Assembly (NCBI RefSeq): GCF_021018805.1
Contig: NC_086283.1
Coordinates: 11,483,162-11,547,161 of the forward strand
DNA length: 64,000 nt
Reading direction: 5' to 3'
DNA from: Prinia subflava
Lineage: Eukaryota > Chordata > Aves > Passeriformes > Cisticolidae
Both the position numbers and the translations under genes were made by a program. Below the pieces are notes generated by a model. It was not told where the DNA came from and searched no databases. It was given only the letters and a program-made list of their open reading frames with translations. Position 1 is the first letter of the stretch. Each line of letters opens with the position of its first letter. Below, piece by piece: positions 37,577 through 50,468 of this stretch.

Positions 37577-40500
37577 AAATAGTTTCTTTCTTCCTGGCTT
37601 CACTTTTCATTCCCCTCATTGGTACTCCAAAGATGAATCTCTGAGTGAGCCGAATAATTGGAATCTTCAGGGTACGAATTGTTCATTTTCCGCTAAATAT
37701 GAAACCCATCATGCTGAACTGTGAATAAAGCAGGATACACTTAGCAGGTGTATGAAAATGAAAATAAAAGGATACTGATTGAAAGGAGAGGGAAAAAAGA
37801 ATCATGAAAGTGACATTTCTTTAACTCATCCAAAATATACAGAACTATTTTAACTGCTTTCATAACAGATACCGTGCAAAGAGACCCAATTAATTTTATC
37901 TTCATGCTGCTATACAATCTGTATAATTCTTTTGGTCACCCAAATGTCTGAGGTGCATTATATTATTCATTCAGACTTTACTCCTTGGTAAAAGAAATCA
38001 CATTTAATCTCTTTTCTTTTTATCTATGGATTGATCTGTCTGTGAACAGTTCCAAATCTTAGCAGGGAAAAAAGTATAAGTAATATCAACCCAGTAAGTT
38101 CTGGAAGAAACCTTAAAGAGAGAGCATATTTGCATCAAACAGAGATTTGTATCTAAATAGAGGAGTACATACTGTGTGAATGTAATATGTGATTGTATGT
38201 AAATGTATTATGTCTTCTAACTAGGTATATTGAAGCAAAGAAGTGCAAGAAATCCATGTCCTTACAGTCTTCATGAGGCAAATGGAAGGACTGCTGACTA
38301 TATCAAATGAAACCCTAATTCCAAGCATGGTTACAGGAAACCAAATCAGTTTCTGCAATTCCTTAAGTCAGACTCTTGGTTCCTGCTACTGGAAACAGCA
38401 ACACGGGGTTTGTCCAAGACCCTTAAATGAAAGTGCTGGTTTAGTTGAGCAATGGGCAATGGCAGAAGTTTTCTGAAACTTCTCTGCAGAAATCCAGGAT
38501 GAGAAGGTCAAGTGGCCTTCCAGTTTTAGGAACAGGTACTTTGGTTCCTTTGCATAATTAGAGACAGTAAGTCTTTGCATTTTCATCACAGCCTTCACTT
38601 AAGCCTGTAGTACATGTACAGGCTGCTCAGTATACTTGAGCTGAATGGTTTGATCTTCAAAGATGGTGGAGAGGGAAAAAAACCACCATTGACTGGATTT
38701 TGCTTATGGCAGCAGAGTATAATTGACAAGATAGCAAGTGGATGCTCTGAGATTTGTTCTTCAGAAACTATGAAGAGGGAGGATGAAACTATGAAGAGGG
38801 TAAATTGATTTCATAAGTAAATGTGAAACTGCCTCTTTTTATGTTTTATTGTCAACTCAGAAGCAAGCACTAGTTTGAGGAATAGTTTTCTCTGAATTAC
38901 AAGGCTTTCAGAAAGCTTTGGTACAGTTTTTGCTAATCTTGTGCCGATTCAGCTCTATACAGGGCTGGGTAAATCTGGATTAGTGTATTTCATGCATATA
39001 ATACAGAGAAGTCAGGAAATTGCTTACAGTTCTTTTCTGCCTGTAGGCTGATGCAGAGAGGAGCCACAGCCATATACAGCCAAATTTTCAGGGAACTCCA
39101 AATGCTGATTTTGGTATATGGGCCTGCATTATTTTTTCAATCCCCAAAGAACCCAGCATTATTATTTCATCTGGATATAAGTCACAGTGTAAAACTTGTT
39201 TATCTCCTGCAAAGTAAAAGCATGAAAATTGGTCTTGCAATATTCACTGAACTGAGTTTCTGAATCCAGGGACCATGCTGGATCACCTCTGGGAAAAAGT
39301 CCATAGTGTGACCATTTGACTGACATTCAGTAAGTGGGAGAACCATCTGCATTTGAATGTGGAAAAAGTAAATGGCCATAGGAAAGGGGGAAATGCCCCA
39401 ACTTTCATTGACTGCAGATTTCAATAGCACCTTTACACTCAGATGAGAACCAAGAAGAAGCTGAGACCTCATCTGGAGGATCATTTGTTCTCCAGCTTGC
39501 AGCCCACATAGCCCCACTTCTCCTTGCCCCTTTCTCCCAGCAGATCACTGAAGTACAGGCAAGTCTGCCTCAAGGGCTTGTTTTTGAAGATTGCAGTATC
39601 TCCAGTCTGGCCTGATAATGACACAGTGAGTGTGTATTTGTTACAACGTGGGTGGGAAGCCTCTTGGAATATAGGACAGAGAGCCTGCCCTGTGTTACGG
39701 GTTTTTTTTTTCATTTAACAAATGCTCATTTATCAAGCTGCTGAGGGGAGAGAAACCCAGCTATTTCTGCCTGTGTGCCAGCAAGGATATAAAAAACCAC
39801 CCTTAAATGTATAAACAGACTTGAAACCCCATAGGATTTAAAGGTACATGTGAGGCATGTGCAAGCTTTTAGAAAGATAAGTAGTTTGCTTCATCTTATT
39901 GTGTTTTTACTGATTCTATAAAACATCGTAAAGTAGGGATTTAAAAACACTTCCTTCTATAAAATTATTCCTCTCCCTGCATTCATCTTTGCATGGTCTG
40001 CACATTTCAGGGGAGTTTATTATGGAATACTGAATTTGGATAGTGCTTTTCCTTTTCATTATTTTAAGTAATTTCTTTGGCAGCGATTATACTTAACATT
40101 AAGTATAAACTTAACTGCCCAAACTAATAGGCAGAGTGAATGTCATTGACCCTTATTCCCTTCTCTTTACTAGTCCAAGGGTAACTATGAAGTTAAAGTA
40201 GTTATGCTGGTCTGAAGTTGGCATCAGAGGCTTATTCCTGTTGAAAATAATCCTTTGTGTGTTTCTGTTAATACAGACAGTGATTTTCGGCTTTTGCCTA
40301 CAATACACATACACACAACTACTTGAAGCTTCATACCTACTTGTTGTGTCCTCTAGTGACTTTATTTATCATATGACTATAAAAAAACCCCTAGGCTAGT
40401 TCCTCTTTGAGGCTGTGACTTTGATCTTAGGATATTGCATTGAACTTTACTTTACTTTAGAAGCTCTAACAGGAACAAAAGTCAAGAAAATTTAGAACAG

Positions 40501-43500
40501 CAGGGAAGGCCTTTCTGTTCAGAAGCAGATTATCTTTAATCCTCTTCCCTTCCTTTTGCCTGATGTGATATGCATATACAGGGATCCATGTGTACACAAC
40601 TACTTGTACAGTTTAAGTTTTTCTTGCCCTTCCTCAGAGCCAGAAGCATAAATCTTGTTTCTCTAATAAAGGCATTTAAAGCACAAAGTTATAAAAATAT
40701 TCTCTATGCTTCTGTGTGGGGTATGCCACTGGCAGTAGGAAGCATTTATCTTCCCTGTCACTTAGTTTCCTTGCTGAAGTCTCTAGGGACAGCAACATTT
40801 GGTTTTCTTGAAATTTTCAATAAAGGACAGGCAAATAATGTCTTTCACTAGTAGGCTTTCCCCAGCTTAGCTCTGCTGAGGGTGTCTTGCAGGGACAATT
40901 ACCCTGCACCACTGCTGGAGTTTCAGTGGTCATTGTTATTGTAGCGTTTGTCCCTTTCCTGACAAATCACATTATTCCCCTGGCTGAGGACCATTAGTGG
41001 ACCCAGGGGAGCCAGGAGGGGATGGCAGCTGGCAGCTCGCCCCTGGGCAGAGACAGTGTGAGAGGGAGTGAGCAGAAGAAGGTCAGAAGGAGCTCTTTTG
41101 GGTGCTCTCCTGTCCCTCTGAGCTGCCAGCTATGCAGTGCTCCCTGTGCTTGATACCACTGCCCTGCCTGGGGCTTGCTTCTGTCTTAGCTCTGCAGTGT
41201 TGCACCCACTGCCCTCCCTATGCTTTCTCCCATAAGGAAGGGGGCCTTTCCATGAGCTTCTCTCTCTGCTGAAGCATTTGTCAGCGTGCAGTCACCTAAA
41301 CATGAGCAATGCCTGGAAATCACACCATTTTAATAAAATACCATCTCTTTGTTGTTGGTTTTTTTGGGGTTTTTTTCTACTTGCTACTGGATTCAGTTTA
41401 AGGTTTTGGCTTCCCTGGCGACACAGCCAGGAAGGATAGCTGATGTCATGGTGTAGCTGGAATTTTGAGGTCTGCACAGTGAAAGACAACCAGAGCTTTT
41501 CTACCTCGTTTCAGGCACTGCAAAAGCAGCAGCTGGGCATTGTCAGTGTGGGACATCCATGAGGCTGAGAGAGCAAATCCATCCTTGCTGCTGCTCATTA
41601 CATTAAATGGCTCTATGCTCAGTGGTAGTTCTCACTTTGAGAAACTAACAGGAGGGAGACAGGAAACGATCAAGACATCAATAACTAAAGACTTATCTTG
41701 ACTTGAAATTCTTCCCCTCTTCTGTTCCTGATCCCAAACATTGAGCAGCAAAATCCCCAAAGAAGCTGGTTTGTAATTCTCACCCATCTTTATGCAACAA
41801 GCTGTGTTTCCTGCATCCCAGGGGTAATGTGGGTCTCCAGGTGTCCTGCTAAAGCCTTATTAATTCATGTATTTCTTTTCTAATATGGATGTTCTCAATT
41901 CACTTTTTGACATATAATGCATCTTCATTTCTCTCTTTTTATTTCCTACTATATGGATATTTCTGTTAACCTTAATAGCCTGCTTGGGAGAGATGGAAGG
42001 AGATGGCGGTGTTTTGAGAGGTAAACACAAAGGAAAAAACACAAAGACCAGACAGTCTTTGTTCAGATTACAAATACTGGAGAAAGCTGGTATTTTATCA
42101 CTTGTCAAGTCCTTCCTGTTTGCTTTCTTTCCCCAGAAACCTTCACCCCAGAAAAAGCACGTACATGGTACTCTTTTCTAGTATGTCACCTTCATATGGC
42201 ACTTCACTTTGGTGACAGGCTGATTTAACTTGCTCCCCAATTCAGTTTAGCATCTCAACTTCTAGGCACAGCTCTATTGGTAATTGTTACTGTTTAAAAA
42301 TGATTTGCTCTCCCAGTAAGGCAGGCAGTTCACTTGATGCTCTTGCATTCTAGGAATTTCTAGATTTTGTTGGCGTTTGTTTGTAGTATTTCTGTTTGTT
42401 GTGGACAAAAATGGATATGTTAGTGCACCATCTTGTGCAAATTTCCTCTATTAGAATTTATGTAGAGTCTAGGTGGAAGCCAATGAATCAAAGTGGTTGA
42501 AGGGTTTATGTGTAGCAAGATTCTTTCAATTCTCCTTCTGCATTTGCTGCAGATAATATGCTGCTTTATAGAGGTGCTTTGCTGGCAATCTCAGTACCTT
42601 GCAAACTGATCACTGCAGATAATCAGCCTCTGTCTACACCAGAAGAATTACTGCAGCTGGATACCGTGGTTTATCTCCACTGAGAGCCCAGATGAGGCAT
42701 GTTAGCAGAACTGCACAGTCAACACGGCGGTGTAAGCACCATCCTGAACTGTGGCATCAGGGATGCTGGCAACCAGGGCAGTGGTTGCCAGCCATCTGCA
42801 GAGTCCCCACTGCTGTTGGCAGCGCAGGAAATGAATTCCCAAAATATTCCTTCCAGGGACCATAGCCATGGCTAGCACTGCTGCATTCTGGTTGTATTTA
42901 CCTGTGGAGATCTCCTGCTCACAGGAGGAATGCTGCCTTTGGTGGCAGTACCCAGATCGCCTGTATTGATTTACTGAACAGAGCAGGCACCTTTGTTTTA
43001 GCATGCTTAAAAATAAATACTGTCTTCTTAACACTGGGGTTTAAAGCTAAATTGTTGAGGAAGTGCACAATTTAAAGTTACTGCTCTTACAAAGAAGCCA
43101 CATTACACTCTAAACGATGCAAGCTTTGAATCTGCTTTGCTGGTTTCTGGATAGATGCAGCATTTGTCACTTTCCTTTTAATCAGATGCAGCTAAGCTTT
43201 AGAATTACTGATCAGTTCTGAGATTTGGGAGGACACCTTGACGGCATCCTCAAACTTCCTTAGCATAAAACCAGAGTTCATGGGTCACAGCAAGAGCTGT
43301 AAGTCAGCAGCGAATACTAGGTCCTCATGGAAGCTCCTGTACAGGCAAAGATAAAGCAACTCTGAGCTGCCAGTTCACCAGAGCCCCATGACAGGAGAGG
43401 ATAAAAGGGACTTTTTGAGTAAACACTAAGACTTACACTTCTGAGAGCTGGTTTAACAGTGCTTTAATCTTACATAGATGTTCATACAGCACCTAATGGA

Positions 43501-45340
43501 AATTATAGATTGAATATAGTGTTACTTACTGGTTACTGGTTTTGGGGAATAAAACAAAATGATAGAAATAGCAACTATGATGGAGAGTGAACTTTTAAAT
43601 TTTTTTTTCATATATAATGTTGGTTAATTTGTGTATCCAGTTGGTCTCATGAACCTCAATGGGACAATTTGTGGGAATAAATAAGCTATTTTTTAATCAG
43701 GTTTTTCAGGTTTTCCTAATAGCATCATTATGTCATTTAAAGCATGAGCAGCATTTATCTTTATGACCTCTTGTTACTTGAGATCAAAGTCAGATAAGAG
43801 TTGAAAATTAATTCAGCCCAGCAATCTCATTTAAAAACTGTCTACAATATGACTTTCAGATCAGAGTCATTCTGAAGGTTTAACTTTGGTGCTTTGCTGC
43901 AGTCTTTCCTTCCATAAATCCTTTTCTTGGCTTGGGGCACTAATTATGACTTTTATCAAGAATCCTGTCCTCAACATGTCTGTGCACATGTCTGTGTTTT
44001 GTGGCATCATCAGAGTCACCAAATGGGAAATGAATCAAATGACAAAGACCTAAAGATCTAGAGAACTCTAGCCTTGAGTAAGATAAAATACCTACCTACA
44101 TCAAGGTGAGTTGTGAGGGTTTGATAGCTACATGAAAAATCCCTATTAGTGCTAAACTATTACTGGAATTAGGTCATGCTCCAGTGTCATTTTCCTAAAG
44201 ATAGGAATGTGATATTTATATCAGAAAGATGTGTGAATCTGTGTGTGATGAAAGTGTACTGATTTCAGAGTTGCTTTAAAAATATTTTTCTTACCTCCTG
44301 CTTTTTTGAAGGGTCTCATGAGTCTGTCTAGAGCTGGTACCTCAGAGAAGGTCTCATTTCACTGTCTAGTTCAGATATACGAAAACATGTGGCAGTGATG
44401 GTGGTGAGAATCACATTTTGTGGAATCAATTCCAGAGACAGAAAAAAAATCAACTTTTTTTGAGGTTAAAGGTTTCGTCCAATGGGTACCTTTTATTGCA
44501 TGGATTGGTAACAGAGGAAAGAAAACCAGAAAAAACTAAGATGCTGCTTTGGTCTGTTGAATACATCCAGAAAATTTCTGTACTAAATGTCTCCCTCTAA
44601 ATGGCTAAATCTTACTGCTTAAAAAAAGGTATTCAAAATATTATGTAGAACAAACCCATAGTATTTTCTCCTTAAGTTGTTAACTGTTGCCAACCCAGTG
44701 CAGGCATGAGTTGCAAGAGAGAGCATCTCAAATTACATGAGATATCTACATTTAGCCAAGTGATTTAAGCCCTTTGTATGGTGATGGCACTATAATTAAT
44801 TCATACTGTGTAATAAAATATGCATAAGTAATTAATACTGTAATGAAAGTGACTTTCTTGTGTAGTCTTAGTAGAAAGACGTGGTACTGAAAAAGACTGC
44901 AAGATTTCCTACTATATGTTCACACACATGCAGGATATCTAAAAATATTTTAAACTTCTTTTTGCATTGGGCATATCATCTAAAGCAAAAGAAGAAAAGT
45001 TGCATTACATATATAATTGACCTCAGCCCTGAAAGCTGTGTTAAAGATGGAAATTCATCTTAAGATCAATTTGTAAGCTTGTGGTATGCTCATCAGCACC
45101 CATTTAATGAGAATTGGGAAGGTCCATGTAGGCAAAGGGAAATAACTGGAACCTGAACGGCATCAGAAATATGGACAGAATTCTGCAGGTTCCTCAAGAT
45201 GTTAGGCACCTAATCATAAAAAAGAATGTTGCGTATTCTTTTCAAAATTTTCTCTTCCTTGGTCTTTGCTACTGTGTATAATGGATAAATTTGGAACAGA
45301 GGAATTCCACAGAGTAAAGGTGCAGTGCTCCGTTTGACAG
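37577..45340. other. Non-coding spacer, no gene recognised
   Basis: No gene is recognised; frames are short and unlike known families. The interval 37600-38100 is AT-rich and CpG-poor. A G+C-richer stretch lies at about 40860-41290. A two-copy duplication is at 38764-38800. Confidence 0.55.
38764..38800 (+). repeat. 16-bp direct repeat, period 21
   Basis: GAAACTATGAAGAGGG occurs at 38764-38779 and again, unchanged, at 38785-38800, with AGGAT between. Perfect identity suggests a recent local duplication. Confidence 0.92.
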
Positions 45341-45388
45341 AAAAAAAAATATCTATATATATCCATATATATGTATTCATGTGTGTGA
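45341..45388 (+). repeat. A9 plus imperfect TA and GT microsatellite
   Basis: Nine A (45341-45349) are followed by interrupted TA units to 45373 and then ATTCATGTGTGTG. It borders the LINE relic that starts at 45393. Confidence 0.8.
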
Positions 45389-45392
45389 AATG

Positions 45393-45461
45393 GAAAAACT
45401 CAGGAAATTAAATGTCAATAAATCTTTGGGACCAGATGGCATTCATCTGAGGTTTAAAAAA
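45393..45461 (+). mobile_element. Relic of a CR1/L2-type LINE reverse transcriptase
   Basis: The frame from 45393 reads about 23 codons containing LNVNKSLGPDGIHLR. The core NKSxGPDGIHxR is the conserved motif at the start of the reverse transcriptase domain in CR1 and L2 LINEs. After ATTCATCTGAGG the frame runs into A-rich sequence, and I could not follow the domain further, so the element is decayed or broken. The following 600 bases may contain more of it but are not legible by eye. Confidence 0.6.
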
Positions 45462-48400
45462 AACATAGAGCAGAATTACTATAAAAATATATATAGATTG
45501 TCACTGAAAACAACCTCATCTATCAAATGAGAATAGTTGCCAATTGAAAAGATTTTTTAAAAGACAAGAGTAGCAGCAAGAATTGTATTGTGACCAGCAA
45601 ATTTAATCTTCCATAGTAATGAAATAAATGTATTCTGTTCTAATAAATTAACATACTATTTCATTTTATATCCTGCCATCTTTGACAGGTTTAACAAAAA
45701 TATTTAAAACAATACTGAAAAAAACCATATGGGGTTAGGACATAGATATAATATTTTTTTTAAAATGTCTTGTTGTTGATCTTTCTACACAATCTGATAA
45801 TGAAATTTGTTAACAAGAGGGTGAGAGTGAAGTTAGATCTGTTCAGAGATTAGGAGAAGAAATTAGATTACCTAGATTACAGATAGGAAAAAAGAGACCT
45901 CAGCACAGGAGGAGGTTGTTATTATGATGTAGCCACAGGATTCAGACCTGGAGGGAGTGTCGTTGAACATATTGAGACTGTGAGGAGAGAGGTGACTGCC
46001 AGCACAACAGGAACTTGTTTGTGCTGCCATGCAACACATTAAAAATTCCTAAGAAAGCTAGAAACCTCAGCAATGTATTTCAGGATAGGCAGGCGCAATG
46101 GAATTCATGCAAAGATCAACTTGATAAGCTCTAATTTTGGACTAAATTGAGACACTCCTAGAGGAGACAGAGATGGGAGGTGACCTGTCCCTTCTACACG
46201 AGAGCACATCAAAGGTCTTCTAGAATAAACTCAGATCCATGACTGAAAGGGAGGTGAACATCAAGTGTCCTGTGGATGTCTGAGGTGAGAGCTGCTCACA
46301 GCAGCATCAGACAAGCACTGTCTGACTTTTCACTGCCTGTGCAGTAATGGTAGCTGTGATTGTGTCTCCTGGTGTTTTTATGGAGTACGTCACTTACCGT
46401 AGTTCAGACATCCAGGTAGCTGCCTTTTCCCATCCCAGACAAAATATATAGTGAGCACAATTAACGCTACAGAGCCAAGCAGTATTTAAGATAGGAATGG
46501 CTAAAGATGTCTGTGTGACAGAGAAAGGTGGTGAGTGGATTAACAAAATGTTGCGCTTTGTTAGGGAGGAGATAATGTCTATTATGCCTCTTCACCTTCA
46601 TTAAAGGATTTACTTCTGTTCATTTTATTCTGAAACAAAAAGGGAAAAGATAGCAAAGATGAGAGGAATAGTAGAAGTGTGGAAAGAGCCTCAGCAATGA
46701 AGACTTGAAGCAATGCTAGGAAATTGATTTGTCTCCCTTCCTATGCACAGGCTGCATCTAATGACTTGGAGAATGTTTCTGAAGGAGGTGCTTCCCATAA
46801 ACCCCAAACTAATTGATCCATTTCACTTCAAAGTATGTGACAAGGGAAAAGTCTACTTTATCTTCTTTACTCAGGTTAGCAAGAAAGTCCTACCCGTACT
46901 CCTTTCAGTTCCAGCAATGAGTGTGTGTCACTGACATTCTCAAGCCCACCTTTGCAAAGAAAACGTCTAGAGACTGTGTCTTAAAAACAGGCTGAGATCT
47001 TGTTTTCGCCACAGGAATCAAAAAGAAAGGTTGGATTTTTTGTGAAAAGACTTATGGGTATCTCTTCCAAATTCCCAGCATTCAGCTGAATAGAGAGTCT
47101 GCCTGTTTTAAAAGTTGGATTGATAATTCAGTGCAGTGGGGATAAAGCTTCTAATGTTTGCCAAGAATTTCATATCAAGCCATCCTGGAGGAGCAGGAAG
47201 GAGGGCTTTGTGCCTGACATGGCAGAGCTCATCTTTAAATACAAATATCTCACAGTCTGGAGTTTCAAAAGAGGATGTGTTTTAATACACAGTGTTTGGA
47301 GAATTTGAGAGGTCAGCAGAACAGGACTTTGTTCCACTGTGATTTTTCTTCTAATGAGACAAAAGTCAACTTTTCCTCAGAAGGAAAGCCTCCTTCCCCA
47401 GCTCCCTCATTTCCTCATGGAATGTGCTGCTGGCAGGACAAGGACTTACTTCTGAAATCATTGCTACCAATTATAAAGATAATTCCACTGAGAAAGTGTA
47501 GACTAAACATTTTCTCATTAAGACAAGTCCAGATGCTCCATTTCTGGGTGTTTTAAAATCAGTGCAGTGAAGTCTTTGAGATACATGTAACTGGCAAGAG
47601 AAAGCAGAGGACAAAAGGGTAATGGTTTCACTCTTTTATTTTAAATTAACAACTGTGGTATGTTGTCTTGTTTCCCAGTAGAGATCTGAACAAGGAGGAC
47701 ATGGATTGTATGGCATACCAAAATGAGTTTGTGGGTTTAAGTTGCAGGAACAAAAGGAAAGAACTCTCTGATAAGAGATGCTACAAAAACTCTTTAGGAG
47801 AATAATGTAGGAAAGAAGTCAACATACCAGAAGGGAGGGAAATGATGTTGAATTTTCATATTCATCGTTATTTTCAGGGTTGGAAGGGAGATAAATGTTC
47901 CTTTGGGCCTTTGGAAGGGGAGTGTTTCTGTCCATGGGAAGAGATGGGAAAGACTCTTCCCATATTTGCTAGGTTGTCTGAGAGCCTGTATGGGAGAGGT
48001 TGATGGTGGGCCTGGGCAACTTTGCCTCAATTTACAGATACTCTGCATTACAAATTCCTCTTCTGCCTCCTGGGAGCTTGATCACAGGTATTAGAGAGCA
48101 GCATTTTACACAGAAAAAAGAAAAAAACCCCTGCATTTGGACAATTCTTGTTGGAAAATTGTAGCCCAAGGCTGTAATAAAGATGCCAGTTTTATGAAAC
48201 TGAAACAGGCTTGGACATCCTGAATTATAGACTAAGGGCAGCACAGACAATTAATAGTAAAATTGCTCTTAAATATAAATGAGAGTTTAGGATAATGTTT
48301 TTGATGATAATCTTTTTGTAATAGCAGAATAAAGGGATCCGCATTCCCTGCCTTTCACAGATGAACTCATTTAAATACGTCCTCTATTCCCTCAAGATCA

Positions 48401-50001
48401 GGCTTGGATATTCAACGTACACCGTAATGTCAGTCATTATTTTCCAAGCACATGGGCAAAGTTTGACTCCATTTTTCCTAAGAGCTGGATTTCGCTGGGG
48501 GCTCTGCAGGCTCTGTGTAGCACCGTAATGACTGCAGCTGTAACACACAAGGATGTGCGAGATGGAAACTGTGTGGCCGCTGTGGTCCAGCCTCCCCTGG
48601 CAGGAGAGCACAGAGGAGTGCCGTGCTTTGCACAGTGGGCCTTGGCTCACCCTCTTGGCAGGAACAGGAGGGGAAAGCTGGTTGTGAGGAGTCTGTTCCT
48701 AAGGCAAACACTGGCAGACTTCTTTCAGCCTTGTGTTTTGAGCAGTGCAGTAAGGTTTTCAAATGGCTCTCTTGGAAGCTGTGCCCTGGAAGATTGCACG
48801 GAGCCACAACACAGGAGATGGCGTGGAATTGCTCCCTTATCTGTTGATGTTGGCTTCACAAAAGAGTACGACAGAAACGATGGCCCCAGTGTGTCTCCTA
48901 GTGGAGGACAGCTAGCAACCCAATCTCATGTCTGCGCTGCTTTATAGGGCATTGATTTTCTCTCAGGAGCAGGTAATGCTCTGACTAAAACCAAGGACAA
49001 AATCCTTATTGATACCAGTGGAAGTAGAATCCAGCTTTTGTGATTTAAGTGGGCTGTGTAAGGAGGGATCTCTGTCCCAAAGAGGAAAGTGTCCAACTTT
49101 TTTGGGCTTGGTTGCATTTATCTTACAGGTGACCTGAAACAGGTATTATAAGCATCCCAGTTCCCTTAAGTGCTTTCTGGGGCAAGTGCCAAGTGCACCA
49201 AAGCTTTGTGTTATTTCTCCTGCCTCTTGACTAAAAGGATTGACTGATATTTGCAGAGATAGCAGAGCAGGAGCTCACTTTCATTCCTGGGGGGAGCCTG
49301 GTGGTTGCCCAAACTGCTTCAATTCCTTTCTGCCTGGGGCTGTGCCCTCCTCAGGCTGGGAATCCAGGCACAGCTCCTGATCTGCCTGTGCCATCACTAG
49401 CAGTAAAGGAAAAGTGATGTAACTTCGTTATACCATCAGGAATCTATGCTATCTGCTGTCTTCTAGGGATAGGGTTAATTGGCTTTTTAGGACGGTGGGA
49501 GGGAAAAGAGGAAAAGTGTGACAGCTGTTTCATTAGATGGGATGTTGAATAAAACAGTTGAGAGGCTGCACCCCCCCAGAGTTAACCTTTCTCGCCTACA
49601 TTTCAAAGCTCAGTCATGAGGTTAGGTTTGAAAAGGCTGAGGGGGTGGAGAAGGGGAGGTTAATATATTTTATTAACATCAACTAAGGAGAAAAAAAAGC
49701 TTTTCTTTCATCATGACCTGAATCATTCTTTCCTACTGTAAATGAAATGACAGCTCACCTGGGAGAAGAGAGAGGGGATTTAAAGCCAAATAATGATTCA
49801 TAAAAATCCATTGCTGCAAGATAAGTAAGTTCTGAGGAACATGTAGTGCCAGACCAGCTTTTCTGTATGCAAAACCCCTATAGCTGAAAGCCATTAAGTC
49901 AATTAATACTGTACAATATATCAGAGCTTGTTTGTGCTGACAGAAGGTCGGCTCAAGAGAACAATGCCCTGACCCAGCTGATGTGCTCTCCTAAGACACC
50001 A

Positions 50002-50034
50002 CAGCACAGGGCAATGTCCTGGCAGCACAGGGCA
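50002..50034 (+). repeat. 12-bp direct repeat, period 21
   Basis: CAGCACAGGGCA occurs at 50002-50013 and 50023-50034. Part of the following sequence (a TCCTGG) recurs a little further on in each copy. Confidence 0.8.
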
Positions 50035-50444
50035 GGATGTGCATCCTGGATGGACAGCCCAAGTTTTTGTGTTTTGCAGTTGGCTAATGCATAGACTTCT
50101 TCATCTGACTCCTGTCTCCAGGGTGTTTACTTTCTGCACATTTTTCTGGCTTCTTGGCCAGTATGAATGTCTCTTTGGCAAAAATTTCCATAGGGAAGGT
50201 ATCTTAGGACAGGTCTTCTGAGCTGGGGAGCCACGCTTCTGTATTTTATGTTCCTACATAACACCAGGCTCTGCTGTGTTCTGTTTCACACTGGTGTAAG
50301 AGTGGAGGAAATCTGTGGCCTATCAGTTTGCACTGAGGAGAGAAAGAGACCCGCTGCAGCGAGTGCATTGTATGAAATGAAGTAATAAGTCAGTTTGGGT
50401 CTCCACTTGGCCTTGTCAAAGGGCGGGCAGAAAGACATGCTGCA

Positions 50445-50468
50445 GGGAGGTGGGGTGAGGTGGGGGGG
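50445..50468 (+). other. Potential G-quadruplex
   Basis: The runs GGG, GGGG and GGGGGGG, with the last able to supply two tetrad runs, are separated by 4-6 bases. This fits the usual G3+N1-7 pattern. GGGCGGG lies 20 bases upstream at 50421-50427. Confidence 0.5.

Noticed and set aside
48478..48947. 139-codon plus frame and 109-codon minus frame
   Set aside because: They overlap on opposite strands in a GC-richer patch with few CpGs. Neither translation resembles a known family, and no paired splice sites stood out.
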